Notes: generated from the sequence alone by a model not told the origin. A DNA stretch of 64,000 nucleotides from Clostridium_F caseinilyticum (GCF_046127645.1 NZ_CP175919.1); one strand, 5' to 3'; shown: positions 52,744 to 62,571, counted from the stretch's first letter. Numbers and translations: made by a program.

Positions 52744-53328
52744 TTAAATTTTAAATATATTTATGTCTTTTTCAAGTTTCATGGACATTTCAGAAAGCTT
52801 ATTTGCAACTTCAGCTACTTCTTTCATTATAGCTGTTTGTTCTTCAGCAGAAGCTGCTACATTTTGAGTATTACTACTGGATTCTTTTATTATTGAGTTT
52901 ATTTTTTCTAAAGAATTTACAACAGTTTCTGTGCTAGCAGTTATTTCTTCTACTACTGCAGATACATCTTGCATTTCTCTAGATACTTTATCGATGTCAA
53001 ATAGTATATTTTCAAAAGAATTTTTGGTGTTTTCTACTATTACTATTCCATCATTAACGTTATTAGTTTCAATTTTCATGGAGCTAACTATTTTTGCAAT
53101 ATCATTTTGAATTTCTTTTATAATATTTCCAATGCTTCCAGCAGAAGTAGAAGATTCTTCAGCTAATTTTCTTACTTCTTCTGCTACTACAGCAAAGCCT
53201 TTACCAGATTCTCCGGCACGGGCTGCCTCTATAGCTGCATTTAGTGCTAATAGATTTGTTTGTTCTGAAATAGATGTTATTAGCGAAACTATATCATCTA
53301 TATTATTTGATTTTTCTTCCTTATACAA
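52744..53328 (-). pseudogene. decapitated chemoreceptor copy, signalling domain only
   Basis: The 194 codons match the last about 190 residues of the neighbouring receptor almost residue for residue (EEKSNNIDDIVSLITSISEQ against EEKSNNIDEIVSLITSISEQ), including the kinase-contact tip. Sensor, membrane and HAMP regions are missing. Upstream of the break, the DNA resembles the upstream region of the intact receptor gene (TATACAAAAATTATTTTGCA against TATAAAGTTTATTTTGTAA), so this is a full copy with a large internal deletion. The only start is a TTG at 53328 without a ribosome binding site. Probably dead, though a soluble fragment could still bind CheA/CheW if made. Confidence 0.8.
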
Positions 53329-53344
53329 AAATTATTTTGCATAA

Positions 53345-54025
53345 TAATTCATTCTATAAAGTTAATTATATTATAGATATAATTTATGTACTAGCTATTG
53401 TATGTTAAATATTGTTGTTTAAAGGGGCTAATTTGCTAGATTTATAGCTTACCTTTTTCTAATTGTATATTAAGTATTTTTGCTAAAGAATAGCAAAAAA
53501 CACATAAGATGCATATGTTATTCTTGTATTAAATTTAAATATTATTATTAAAGGGTTAAATGTACAATAGGCATAATTATAGAATTAATCGAAATATGAG
53601 CAATTAAAATAAATTTCATATAGGTATTAATATAATTAACGTTATTAATATAACTAACTTAACCAGTTTTGTAAGTGAATTTTAAAAATAGAAAACATAT
53701 TGTTTTTAGAGCATATTTAAATCTTGAAATATATCTTTTCTAAATTTAAAAATTTATTTAGAAATTCTCATAATAGAATTATTATACATTGTTCAGCATA
53801 TTTAAAAACTAGGGTAAGTAATAAAAAAATTGTAAGTTTTTTATAAGTGTAGTATAAATTTAACAATAATTTAATAATTTGCTTTTAGGATAATCACATA
53901 AAAGTGTTATATTTTATATAAACGCTCCAATTTAGAATATTACATTTATAAGCTTATAGTATGATAATAATTTTGTTATTAGATTACTTTTAAGATACAT
54001 GTTTTATAAAGGAGGTAAATAGACT
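53345..54025. other. intergenic region upstream of the EAL gene
   Basis: About 680 bases without an ORF. A small hairpin TTTTGCTA/TAGCAAAA lies at about 53477-53498, and ATTAATATAATTAACG near 53627 repeats a word upstream of the intact receptor gene (52550), a trace of the duplication. The EAL promoter must lie near 53900-53990 but is not distinctive. Confidence 0.35.
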
Positions 54026-55276
54026 ATGGATATGATGAATGAATTAGATAAAATCATAAAATGCGAGAGTATAACTACAGTTTTTCAACCTATAGTATCA
54101 TTGGAAAATGGTGATATTATTGGATATGAAGCTTTATCTAGAGGTCCTAAAAATTCTCCACTTCATAATCCAGAAAAGCTATTTTCAGCTGCACATGAAT
54201 ATAATAGATTATGGGAACTAGAGTATTTATGTAGAAGTAAAGCAATAGAACGGGCTAAATCTATAGACAAGAACAAACATTTATTTATAAATGTTGATCC
54301 ATTTATATTTAAAGATGAAAAATATAGAAAAGGCTTTACAAAGTCATTTTTAGCTGAGTACAATATGTCTCCAGAAACAATTATATTTGAAATTACAGAA
54401 AGAACATGTATCGAGGATTATAAAAATTTTAAATCTATGTTGAAAAATTACGTGGAGGATGGTTATAAGATAGCAATTGATGATACAGGATCAGGTTATT
54501 CAGGATTAAAAATGTTATCCTACATTAAGCCTCATTATATAAAAATGGATATGGATTTAATTAGAAATATTCATGAAGATTCTTTTAAACAGAATTTGAT
54601 TGCTAGTATTGTTAGCTTAGCAAATAAGGAAAATATGAAACTAATAGCTGAAGGTATTGAAAAAGAAGAAGAATTAATTGAGCTAATTAAACTAGGAGTA
54701 TATGCTGGTCAAGGATATTTTTTACAATCACCTGATGCTTCATTTTTAGGAATAAATGAGATTAAAGTACATATTATAAAATCTACATACAAAAAATTTA
54801 ATGGTAGTTTTTCAATATATTATAAAAGTTGTATTGGCCAAATTGCTAGAGAGGATAACACATTTAATATAGATATCTCTTGTAAACAGATGAAAAATTA
54901 TTTTGATAATACAAATCACACTGGTGCATGTATTGTAGACAATGATACTCCAGTAGGTTTAATAATGAGTCATACAATAGATAGTGTTTTGGCAACTCAA
55001 TATAGTTATGCCGTATTTTCCAATAAATCAATCTCATTAATTATGGATAATTCACCTTTTATTGTAGACTATAATACCTCAATAAGCGATGTAGCCAGTG
55101 CAGCCATGAACAGAAAATCACAAAATATATATGATTATATAATTGTAACAAGAAATTCAAAATATTATGGAATTGTAACTGTAAAAAGGCTACTTAATTT
55201 TATTACAAGCATTGAAAGAAATTGTGTCAAAAGATTAGATCCCATTGCATTTACTCCCAAAAACATTACCATATAA
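54026..55276 (+). CDS. EAL-domain c-di-GMP phosphodiesterase with C-terminal CBS domains
   Basis: A cytoplasmic protein of 416 residues. The EAL domain (about 10-250) keeps the catalytic residues: Glu in GYEALSRGP near 37, Asn in FINVDPF near 91, ITERTCIE near 122, the DD pair in AIDDTGSGYSGLKML near 152, Lys in YIKMDMDLI near 178, AEGIEKEEELIEL near 212 and GQGYFLQSPD near 235. It should therefore be active in cleaving c-di-GMP to pGpG. Two CBS-like modules follow (about 280-405), a known place for nucleotide control. The arrangement resembles B. subtilis YkuI. The ATG follows AAAGGAGG. Confidence 0.9.
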   Translation: MDMMNELDKIIKCESITTVFQPIVSLENGDIIGYEALSRGPKNSPLHNPEKLFSAAHEYNRLWELEYLCRSKAIERAKSIDKNKHLFINVDPFIFKDEKYRKGFTKSFLAEYNMSPETIIFEITERTCIEDYKNFKSMLKNYVEDGYKIAIDDTGSGYSGLKMLSYIKPHYIKMDMDLIRNIHEDSFKQNLIASIVSLANKENMKLIAEGIEKEEELIELIKLGVYAGQGYFLQSPDASFLGINEIKVHIIKSTYKKFNGSFSIYYKSCIGQIAREDNTFNIDISCKQMKNYFDNTNHTGACIVDNDTPVGLIMSHTIDSVLATQYSYAVFSNKSISLIMDNSPFIVDYNTSISDVASAAMNRKSQNIYDYIIVTRNSKYYGIVTVKRLLNFITSIERNCVKRLDPIAFTPKNITI

Positions 55277-55356
55277 GCTGTAAAAGGAATTTTATTCAGA
55301 GTATAGAGTATAGAGGAAAGAGTACAGATATACTGAACAATTAGTAATAATAAAAT

Positions 55357-55535
55357 CTTTAAAGGGAGGTACTCTATTCAGTATATTAAAAATAAGGATA
55401 TATAGTGTAATAAGGCATTCGAACAATATTAGAGATTCTTATTTGTTTCTGCAAAATATATGATATTTTAAATTATTGTTCGAGTGTACTAGCGAGTTAT
55501 AATTTGAAATCATATATTTTAAGCAAAAACAAATT
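55357..55535 (+). repeat. family B element, truncated copy 1
   Basis: CTTTAAAGGGAGGTACTCTA and onward to AAGCAAAAACAAATTA match 55743-55921 closely (shared CTATTCAG, AAAATAAGGATATATAGTG, GAGATTCTTATTTG, GTACTAGCGAGTTATAATTT). The right terminus is missing; a family A arm fragment begins about 30 bases further on. Confidence 0.8.
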
Positions 55536-55566
55536 ACACATTAATAAGATAGTTACTCTAAAAAAA

Positions 55567-55626
55567 TAAAACAAAAAAATACTTTTAGAGAAAATAGATA
55601 TCTAAAAAAAAAATTAGAATACTTTT
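55567..55626. repeat. single arm of a family A element
   Basis: TAAAACAAAAAAATACTTTT, then AGAGAAAATAGATATCT and ATTAGAATACTTTT match the outer arm of the 62612 copy. The opposite arm and core are absent. It lies between the two family B copies and is followed by heptad-like AGAGTAAAGAGTATAG. Confidence 0.7.
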
Positions 55627-55742
55627 ATTCAGAGTAAAGAGTATAGATTATAAAGTACAGATAAGGATGATTTTCTTTAATTGCTTTATACAACATCTGA
55701 TTATTGTCAATTGTTCATTGTTAATTATTTCTGTACTCTTTA

Positions 55743-55999
55743 CTTTAAAAGGTAGTACCCTATTCAGTCTATTAAAAATAAGGATATATAGTGTAAAAAG
55801 GCATTTGAGCGAGATTAGAGATTCTTATTTGTTTTTGAAAAATATATGATATTTTAAATTATTGTCCGAGCGTACTAGCGAGTTATAATTTAAAATCATA
55901 TATTTTAAGCAAAAACAAATTAGGATCTCTTATAGAAGTGAGTTGCCTTTTAAACTATATATCCTTTTTTAATATACTGTAGGTAAACTACCTTTAAAG
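55743..55999 (+). repeat. family B element, complete copy with inverted termini
   Basis: A 257-bp element. Its left terminus (CTTTAAAAGGTAGT... ATTAAAAATAAGGATATATA) is repeated inverted at its right end (TATATATCCTTTTTTAAT... AACTACCTTTAAAG) over about 60 bases with some mismatches. The final CTTTAAAG includes the TAA stop codon of ftsH (reverse strand). There is no ORF inside. Confidence 0.8.
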
Positions 56000-57730
56000 T
56001 CCTATAAAGTCTTCCTCATAAAGGGTTTCTTTCTCTAACAGTTTTTCAGATAATGCATCTAATTGTTCTTTTTCTCTTAACAGTGTATCTTTAACATTTT
56101 TATAAATGTTGTCCACTAAAGCCTTACACTCTTTAATTATATCATTCTCATTTATACTTGATTCATGTTTTAAGCTTCCCATATTTAATAATCCTAGAGT
56201 TTCACCCATACCATATTCCGTTACCATTTTGTAAGCGATAGATGTACTTCTTTGAAGATCGTTATGAGCTCCTGTAGTTATGTGATCTTTTCCAAATATA
56301 ATTTCTTCAGCAGCACGTCCACCTAAAAGTACCATTATTCTATTTCTTAAGTATTGTTTGCTTTGATATAAGCTATCTTCTGGAATACTTAAAGTATATC
56401 CACCAGCGCCTTTAGTACTTGGTATTATAGTTACTTTTGATATTTTTTCCTTAGGTAAAAATATGGAAGATATTAAAGCATGTCCTATTTCATGATAGGC
56501 AGTTATTTTTTTATCTTTATTTTTTATATAATCTCTATTTTGTTTTTCGTAACCTGCTAGTACTATAGAAAAGGCTTTATCCACATGATAGTCTTCAATT
56601 TTAACGCTATTTTCTTTACAAGCCAATATAGCAGCTTCATTTAATAAATTTTCTATTTTAGCTCCAGAGAAATAAGCGGTTTTTTTAGCCCAATCTTTTA
56701 TATTTACATTACCAATAGGTTTATTTTTTAGATGAAGATTAAGGATTTTTTCTCTAGCTACTACATCTGGTAAATTTACTTCTATATGTCTATCAAATCT
56801 ACCTGGTCTTAATAGGGCTTCATCTAATATGTCTAATCTATTTGTAGCTGCCATTACTATAATACCTTCTTTTTCATTAAAACCAGACATTTCTGTAAGA
56901 AGAGCATTTAGAGTTTGATCTCTTTCCTCAGAACCACCAGATTTTTCGCTGGATCTTTTTTTACCAATGGCATCAATTTCATCTATAAATATTACAGCTT
57001 TACCTTTACCTCTAGCCTTTTTAAATAGTTGTCTAATACGACTGGCACCAACACCAACATATACTTGTACAAAGTCAGAACCAGACATAGCATAAAAAGG
57101 AACATTAGCTTCTCCAGCAACAGCTTTTGCCATTAAAGTTTTACCTGTACCTGGCTCACCATATAAAATAATCCCTTTAGGCATTCTAGCTCCATAAGAA
57201 GAATATTTTTCAGGATTTTTTAAAAAATCTATTACATCTTTTACACTTTCTTTTGCTTCTTCATTTCCTGCTACACTATCAAAATTAACATTTATGTTTT
57301 CAATTTCATCTGTATCTAAAGAATCCACAGAGGAAAGTTTTTTATTTTTTAAAATACTGGAATTCTTTACTCCCATGAAGATTATAGAGAAAATAGAAAG
57401 ACCAAATACAGATAGGGGGATTACTTCTTTAGGTGTCATAGGAGAACTTTCAGATATTTTCACCCCTTTTTTTAATAAATCTTCTTTAAAGTCAGTGGAT
57501 CTTGGATTATCTGTTTTATATATTTCATTAGAATTTAGCTTTACTTTTATAGTAGATGTATTCGTCATATATACTGTAGATACTTTTTTTCCATTAAGAT
57601 CCTTTAAAAATTCATTATAATTTTTAGTTGTATTTTTAGAACTATAAATGTCAAAGGAAAACATAACTGCTATGGATAGAAGCGCTGTTAATATAGGTAA
57701 AATAATAATTTTATTTTTAATTTTATTCAT
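55994..57730 (-). CDS. ftsH: FtsH-type ATP-dependent zinc metalloprotease
   Basis: Membrane-anchored AAA+ protease that degrades misfolded membrane and regulatory proteins. The 578 residues contain an N-terminal segment (about 8-28), a small extracytoplasmic domain, a second segment near 110-125, then the AAA+ module: Walker A GEPGTGKT near 195, Walker B VIFIDEIDAIG near 245, and LRPGRFDRHIEV near 310. The zinc motif is HEIGHAL near 418, with a third ligand expected in TTGAHNDLQRST near 490. It is shorter than housekeeping FtsH and isolated from hpt/tilS, so probably a second paralogue. The ATG follows AAGGAG. A family B element lies against its stop codon. Confidence 0.93.
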   Translation of the reverse strand: MNKIKNKIIILPILTALLSIAVMFSFDIYSSKNTTKNYNEFLKDLNGKKVSTVYMTNTSTIKVKLNSNEIYKTDNPRSTDFKEDLLKKGVKISESSPMTPKEVIPLSVFGLSIFSIIFMGVKNSSILKNKKLSSVDSLDTDEIENINVNFDSVAGNEEAKESVKDVIDFLKNPEKYSSYGARMPKGIILYGEPGTGKTLMAKAVAGEANVPFYAMSGSDFVQVYVGVGASRIRQLFKKARGKGKAVIFIDEIDAIGKKRSSEKSGGSEERDQTLNALLTEMSGFNEKEGIIVMAATNRLDILDEALLRPGRFDRHIEVNLPDVVAREKILNLHLKNKPIGNVNIKDWAKKTAYFSGAKIENLLNEAAILACKENSVKIEDYHVDKAFSIVLAGYEKQNRDYIKNKDKKITAYHEIGHALISSIFLPKEKISKVTIIPSTKGAGGYTLSIPEDSLYQSKQYLRNRIMVLLGGRAAEEIIFGKDHITTGAHNDLQRSTSIAYKMVTEYGMGETLGLLNMGSLKHESSINENDIIKECKALVDNIYKNVKDTLLREKEQLDALSEKLLEKETLYEEDFIGL

Positions 57731-58089
57731 TAATTAACTCCTTTCTAAGATAGGAATTTTAATATTTTATTGTGTTATCATGATTGTTAATATCAGTATT
57801 TTATTTAAAAATATGGTAAATTATATTGCAAAAACAGAAAAGTTGTTTGCAATTCCATAAAGTTTTGGTTCAATATTAAATTGAAAAAATATTTTACTCT
57901 AGAAATTATTTTAAACTTGTACAATAATACTATAATATTTTTTTTAATCAGTCTAATGATTATCATAAAAATTGCTAAAGTAATTTTTGGTATAGTTAAA
58001 ATTTATTAGTAATAATTATATTAGTTTTAGTATTGATAGTTTTAGTGTATACTTATGTATAAATGAAAAAGTAGAGGGGGAAGCAATGG
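57731..58089. other. divergent promoter region, nothing specific recognised
   Basis: About 360 AT-rich bases between the divergent ftsH and DUF1232 genes. No hairpin, repeat copy or convincing operator was found. Confidence 0.3.
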
Positions 58090-59142
58090 ATGAAGGTATC
58101 ATCTGTAAAGGTTACTTTAACAGAAGTAGATATAATGACTTTAATAAAAGATTACTTAAAAGTTCCTGATTTACATATTGAAAGTGTTTCTTTAGGGGAT
58201 TTTATAGAAGTAAAGGGTTCTTATACAAAGGGTATCTCTATACCTTTTTTTGCTAAATTAGCTTTGGGCAGTGTGAATAACAATACTATAAATATAAGAA
58301 TATTTAAAGTTAAGGTTATGAAATTACATATAATTGATATAATAAAAAAATTGGCTTTAAAATTATCTTTAAGTAATTTTAAAGATTATGGTATATATGT
58401 TAAAAAGGAAAATATAAAGATAGATTTGGATATACTCTCTAAAAAGATACCTTATACTTATTTTAAAATAGAAAAAATAAATTTATATAGTGGTTATGCA
58501 GATGTTTTTGTAGATAATATAGTTTACTCTAAAGAAAATGAAAAAGAAGAAGTTAAAGAAGAAAAATTTGATTCAAGTAAAAAATATAATCTTATATATA
58601 AAAGACAGGATAATTATTCTCTTACAAGAAAACATTTAAAGATTAAAGTGCCTAATAGATTTAATAAATTTTTTGAATATTCTATGCTTATACCAGATAT
58701 AACAGTGCTTTTATACAGACTACTTAAAGATAAAAGAGTGGATGTAAAAACTAAAACTCTTGTGGTTTCAGTGTTAAGTTATATTGTTAGTCCAATAGAT
58801 ATAATTCCTTCTTTTATACCATTTATAGGTAAAATAGATGATTTTGCTGTGGTATTTTTCGGATTAAATAAGATAATAGAGGAAGTTCCAGAAGAAATTA
58901 TTTTAGAAAACTGGGAAGGTAAGGGAAATATAATATTCTTAGTGAAACAGGTAATAGGATATATATCTAATATAATAGGAACAGAAAATGTAAGAATTCT
59001 TATAAATTTTGTTAATAATATTGTAGGATTTATAAAAGAAAAATCTGATAGCAAAAACAACTTAAAAGTACATAAACAAGAAAAAGAAAAAGCTTACGAG
59101 GAGGCGGCATCTGTAGATGAAAAAAGTAATAATATATACTGA
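58090..59142 (+). CDS. DUF1232 (YkvA-like) domain protein
   Basis: A 350-residue protein of unknown function. The first half is a charged beta-rich region without a named family. The C-terminal part has the DUF1232 module VVSVLSYIVSPIDIIPSFIP near 230-249 with IGKIDDFAVVFFGLNKI, a short hydrophobic motif thought to associate with membranes, and a lysine-rich tail. The ATG at 58090 lies behind GAGGGGGAAG. Four bases earlier, in another frame, an ATG at 58086 opens 26 codons and is nearer that binding site, so some initiation may be diverted. The 3' end overlaps rnhA by 26 bp. Confidence 0.75.
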   Translation: MKVSSVKVTLTEVDIMTLIKDYLKVPDLHIESVSLGDFIEVKGSYTKGISIPFFAKLALGSVNNNTINIRIFKVKVMKLHIIDIIKKLALKLSLSNFKDYGIYVKKENIKIDLDILSKKIPYTYFKIEKINLYSGYADVFVDNIVYSKENEKEEVKEEKFDSSKKYNLIYKRQDNYSLTRKHLKIKVPNRFNKFFEYSMLIPDITVLLYRLLKDKRVDVKTKTLVVSVLSYIVSPIDIIPSFIPFIGKIDDFAVVFFGLNKIIEEVPEEIILENWEGKGNIIFLVKQVIGYISNIIGTENVRILINFVNNIVGFIKEKSDSKNNLKVHKQEKEKAYEEAASVDEKSNNIY

Positions 59143-59566
59143 TGGAGCTTGTAGAGGGAATGGACAAAAAAATACTATAGGGGCTTATGGAATAGTTTTA
59201 ATGTATGGTGAATACAAAAAAGAAATAAAAAAAGCTTTTAGGGATACAACTAATAATATTATGGAATTATCTGCAGTAGTAGAAGCCCTTTCTTTATTAA
59301 AAGAGCCTTGTAATGTAGAACTTTATAGTGATTCTGCTTATGTTATAAATGCTATAAATCAAAAATGGTTAGATAATTGGAAAAAGAACAATTGGAAAAC
59401 TGCTTCTAAATCTAAGGTTAAGAATAAAGAATTATGGCAAAATCTAGATGAATTATTAAAAAAACATTCTGTGAAATTTATAAAAGTAAAAGGTCATTCA
59501 GATAATGAGTATAATAATAGATGTGATAAATTAGCAAATGAAGCCATGGATGAATTTAATGATTAA
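59117..59566 (+). CDS. rnhA: ribonuclease HI
   Basis: Degrades RNA in RNA-DNA hybrids. The 149 residues match the E. coli-type fold and length. The four catalytic acids are visible: Asp9 region in IYTDGACRGNG, Glu near 50 in NIMELSAVVEAL, Asp near 72 in LYSDSAYVINAI, and Asp near 137 in NNRCDKLANEAM. The basic handle-like stretch WLDNWKKNNWKTASKSKVKN is also present. It starts inside the DUF1232 gene with AGGAGG-like GAGGAGGCGG upstream, so the two are co-expressed. Confidence 0.93.
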   Translation: MKKVIIYTDGACRGNGQKNTIGAYGIVLMYGEYKKEIKKAFRDTTNNIMELSAVVEALSLLKEPCNVELYSDSAYVINAINQKWLDNWKKNNWKTASKSKVKNKELWQNLDELLKKHSVKFIKVKGHSDNEYNNRCDKLANEAMDEFND

Positions 59567-59627
59567 TATTTTGCAAAAATGCATATCCTACATTTAGTAT
59601 TAAAATAAATGAAGGAGAGTGTAAAAT

Positions 59628-59804
59628 ATGAGAAATGGCTTTTTATCAGGAGTTACTACAGGCATTGTATTAGGAGCAACTGCTGGAATGTTAATAGTAC
59701 CTCAATTAGATAGAAGTACTAGAAAGAAAATAAGAAGAACTAGTAGAACTATGATAGGAATGGCAGGGAATGTAGCTGGAAATATGAGAAGTATGATGAG
59801 ATAG
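59628..59804 (+). CDS. small YtxH-like membrane protein (58 aa)
   Basis: ATG at 59628 with GAAGGAG upstream gives a 58-residue product: MRNGFLSGVTTGIVLGATAG with MLIVPQLDRSTRKKIRRTS, then a Gly/Met-rich tail. One short membrane segment followed by a basic stretch resembles the head of YtxH-type general-stress proteins. A perfect terminator follows directly, which supports a real gene. It is absent from the longer-ORF scan because of its size. The function is unknown. Confidence 0.75.
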   Translation: MRNGFLSGVTTGIVLGATAGMLIVPQLDRSTRKKIRRTSRTMIGMAGNVAGNMRSMMR

Positions 59805-59806
59805 GA

Positions 59807-59838
59807 AGATTTGGGCAAAGTCCCAAATCTTTTTTTAT
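59807..59838 (+). terminator. terminator after the small YtxH-like gene
   Basis: AGATTTGGG pairs perfectly with CCCAAATCT around CAAAGT, followed by TTTTTTTAT. Confidence 0.9.
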
Positions 59839-59981
59839 ATACAATAAATCTAAAAATACACAATGAATTTGAAAAAATATGTAATTACTTTTAGAAAAAA
59901 TTTATCCTAATTGAAAAAATATGTTATAATGATGATATGAAAACTATAAAAAATTAACTAGTAATAGCGAGGAAGATACTT

Positions 59982-61286
59982 ATGGAGATACTTTCTTTGG
60001 GGGAAAAGATTAAAAGAAGAAGAAAAGAATTAAATATGACATTAAAAGATTTAGCCGGAGATAGAATAACTCCAGGTCAGATAAGTCTTGTAGAATCAGG
60101 TAAATCAAATCCTAGTATGGACTTATTGGAATATTTAGCAGAAACATTAAATACATCTATAGAATATTTCATGGAATCTGAAGATACTCAGGCAGAAAAA
60201 ATATGTAAATATTATGAAAATATAGCTGAATCTCATATTATAAATGATAATTTAAATATAGCAGAACAATATATAGAGAAATCTCTTTATTATGCAGAAA
60301 AATATAATCTTGAATATAGAAAGGCTAGAAATCTTTATTTAAGAGGCCTTATATACATGCATAAGGGAGATCTTCCAGTTGCTCAGCAATATCTTTTATC
60401 GTCAAACGTAATATTTATTAAAAACAATAATTATGAGGAGATAGTTAACACTTTTGTTAATCTTGGAAAGATAACAATATTTTTAAAAGCTTATCATTCT
60501 TCCTGTAGTTATTTTCAACAAGCAGAAAAAGTTTACAGTGATAATGATATAGGTAATGATGACATGTTAGCAGAGATATATTATCATATAGCATATACAT
60601 ATTTTAAGTTAGATAATATAAATAAAGCTATAGATTATTCTTATTTAGCAAAGGAAAAATATAGACAACTAAATAATAAAAAAGAATATGCAAATTCTCT
60701 TTTATTACTATCTCAACAATATAGTGAAAAAGGAGAAATGGATAGAGCTATAAAATATTCAGAAAAAGCTTTAGATATATTTAAAGAAGTAGATGATATA
60801 TTATATACTTCCAAAATAGAAAATAATTTAGGTAAGCTATTTTATGAATTTGATAATTTAGAAGAGTCTTTTATACATTTTGACAGAGCTAAAAAAATAA
60901 GAGAATCTAATAAAGATCCTTTATTAGTAGAAACCTTAATAAATATTTGTGAAAATTATATTAAACAAAAGGATATTTATAATTGTAAAATAACTTTAGA
61001 TGAAATAATGAACAATTTAGAAAATGGAAATGAACTAGCTTTAGTAGATTATTATTTATTAAAGCATAGAGTAGAACTTCTGCAAGGCGATTTAGAGGAA
61101 GCAGAAAGTACACTTTTAATGGCACTAAACTTTGTTAAAAACATGCAAGATAAGGAAAAAATAGGAGAGATATCCATAATAATAGGTAAATTCTATATAG
61201 ATAATGGAAATGACAAAGAAGCGGCTAAGTATTTAAATGAAGGTGTAGAAATGTTCAAGGAAGTAGGATTATTAAAAGACATGTAA
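59982..61286 (+). CDS. XRE-family regulator with C-terminal TPR repeats (copy 1)
   Basis: A 434-residue protein with an N-terminal XRE/lambda-repressor-type helix-turn-helix (about 8-62: GEKIKRRRKELNMTLKDLAG, DRITPGQISLVESGKSNPS) and about ten helical tetratricopeptide-like repeats (AEQYIEKSLYYAEKYN, AIDYSYLAKEKYRQL, AIKYSEKALDIFKEV, and others). This architecture is that of Rap/Rgg/PlcR-like regulators, some of which respond to peptides, though others sense nothing known. The ATG follows GAGGAAG. A near-equal paralogue follows 31 bp downstream on the same strand. Confidence 0.87.
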   Translation: MEILSLGEKIKRRRKELNMTLKDLAGDRITPGQISLVESGKSNPSMDLLEYLAETLNTSIEYFMESEDTQAEKICKYYENIAESHIINDNLNIAEQYIEKSLYYAEKYNLEYRKARNLYLRGLIYMHKGDLPVAQQYLLSSNVIFIKNNNYEEIVNTFVNLGKITIFLKAYHSSCSYFQQAEKVYSDNDIGNDDMLAEIYYHIAYTYFKLDNINKAIDYSYLAKEKYRQLNNKKEYANSLLLLSQQYSEKGEMDRAIKYSEKALDIFKEVDDILYTSKIENNLGKLFYEFDNLEESFIHFDRAKKIRESNKDPLLVETLINICENYIKQKDIYNCKITLDEIMNNLENGNELALVDYYLLKHRVELLQGDLEEAESTLLMALNFVKNMQDKEKIGEISIIIGKFYIDNGNDKEAAKYLNEGVEMFKEVGLLKDM

Positions 61287-61317
61287 CTAGATTTATTTTG
61301 TGGATGGGTGAGATTTT

Positions 61318-62571
61318 ATGGAGATACTTTCTGTAGGGCAAAAAATTAAAAGAGCCAGAGTTTATAAGGGATATACCCTAAAAGAATTATGTGGAGATAT
61401 TATATCTGTTTCTAAAATGAGTTGTATAGAAAATGATAAAATAAAGCCAGATGATGAAATACTAAAAACTATATCACAAAAATTAGAAATAGATGTTAAG
61501 TATTTAAAAGCTGGGGTAAAAGAGCAACTTTTAGATAATATTGATAAGCTTAAAGAGAATAAAAATGCATCAGATTATGAAACAATTTTAGAATATAATT
61601 TAAAATATGCAGAAGAATATAAGTATTATCATATAGCATTTTATATAATACATATGTTGTTTAATTTCTATTTGGAAAACAGTGAAATAGAAAAACTACA
61701 ACTTATAATATCTAAGTATTATGATTATTGGCTAAAATCTGGCATAGATGATAATAAAATAATTTATTATATGGACATTGCTAAATTTTTCTTTGAAACT
61801 AATGAATATATAGAAGCGGCTGGTTATTATAGCAGTATTAGAAAAATTGCTCATGAAAAAGATAATTATATATTATTATCAGAGGCTACGTATGATGAAG
61901 CTGCTTGTTATATAAGAATAAAAGAATTTGATAAGGCTTATGAAATAGCTGTAAGTCTTATAGATCTAATAGATTTTTTAGATAATAATATTAAAAAAGC
62001 AGAAGTTTATAAAATATTAGCTATTTTATCTTTAAGATTAGATAGGAAAAAGTTCGAGAATTATGAACAAAAATCCTATATATTATATGGAAATGATTTA
62101 ATCCATAAAGCAGATGCTACATTTAGGTATGCTACAGCTATGTTTGATATAGGGGAGAAAGATAAGGGAATAAATTACATAAATAAAGCTTTAGATTTAT
62201 ATCCTAAAAATAATACAAGAGCTTTTGTATCTTTTATGTTAGATAATATGAAGATTTTATTGAAAAACAACGTATTATATAGAGCACAGGAAATTTCTGA
62301 TGAAATATTAAATTATGCTATAAAAATAAATAATATACGATTTATAGAAAAATCTTATTATTATAAAGCCATAATTTTAGAAAAGCAAGGAAGTTTAGAT
62401 ACTGCTGAAATGTATATGAATCTTTCTTTAGATTCTATATTGAAGTTTGGAACAAAACAAGAAATATATGAAAGATACATGAAGATGGGAAATATGTATC
62501 ATAAGATGAACCAAGTAGGAGAGTCTATAAAATATTTCAATTTAGCGGTTAAGCTTTCTAAAAAACTTTAG
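61318..62571 (+). CDS. XRE-family regulator with C-terminal TPR repeats (copy 2)
   Basis: Paralogue of the preceding gene (417 residues) with the same opening MEILSVGQKIKRARVYKGYT, then LKELCGDIISVSKMSCIEND, and a helical repeat region (AAGYYSSIRKIAHEKDN, YINKALDLYPKN, TAEMYMNLSLDSILKF). The recognition part of the helix-turn-helix differs from copy 1 (SVSKMSCIENDKIKPD against TPGQISLVESGKSNPS), so DNA targets probably differ. The start lies 31 bp after copy 1 behind a GGTGAG-like site, indicating one operon. Family A and B repeats begin 40 bp after the stop. Confidence 0.87.
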   Translation: MEILSVGQKIKRARVYKGYTLKELCGDIISVSKMSCIENDKIKPDDEILKTISQKLEIDVKYLKAGVKEQLLDNIDKLKENKNASDYETILEYNLKYAEEYKYYHIAFYIIHMLFNFYLENSEIEKLQLIISKYYDYWLKSGIDDNKIIYYMDIAKFFFETNEYIEAAGYYSSIRKIAHEKDNYILLSEATYDEAACYIRIKEFDKAYEIAVSLIDLIDFLDNNIKKAEVYKILAILSLRLDRKKFENYEQKSYILYGNDLIHKADATFRYATAMFDIGEKDKGINYINKALDLYPKNNTRAFVSFMLDNMKILLKNNVLYRAQEISDEILNYAIKINNIRFIEKSYYYKAIILEKQGSLDTAEMYMNLSLDSILKFGTKQEIYERYMKMGNMYHKMNQVGESIKYFNLAVKLSKKL

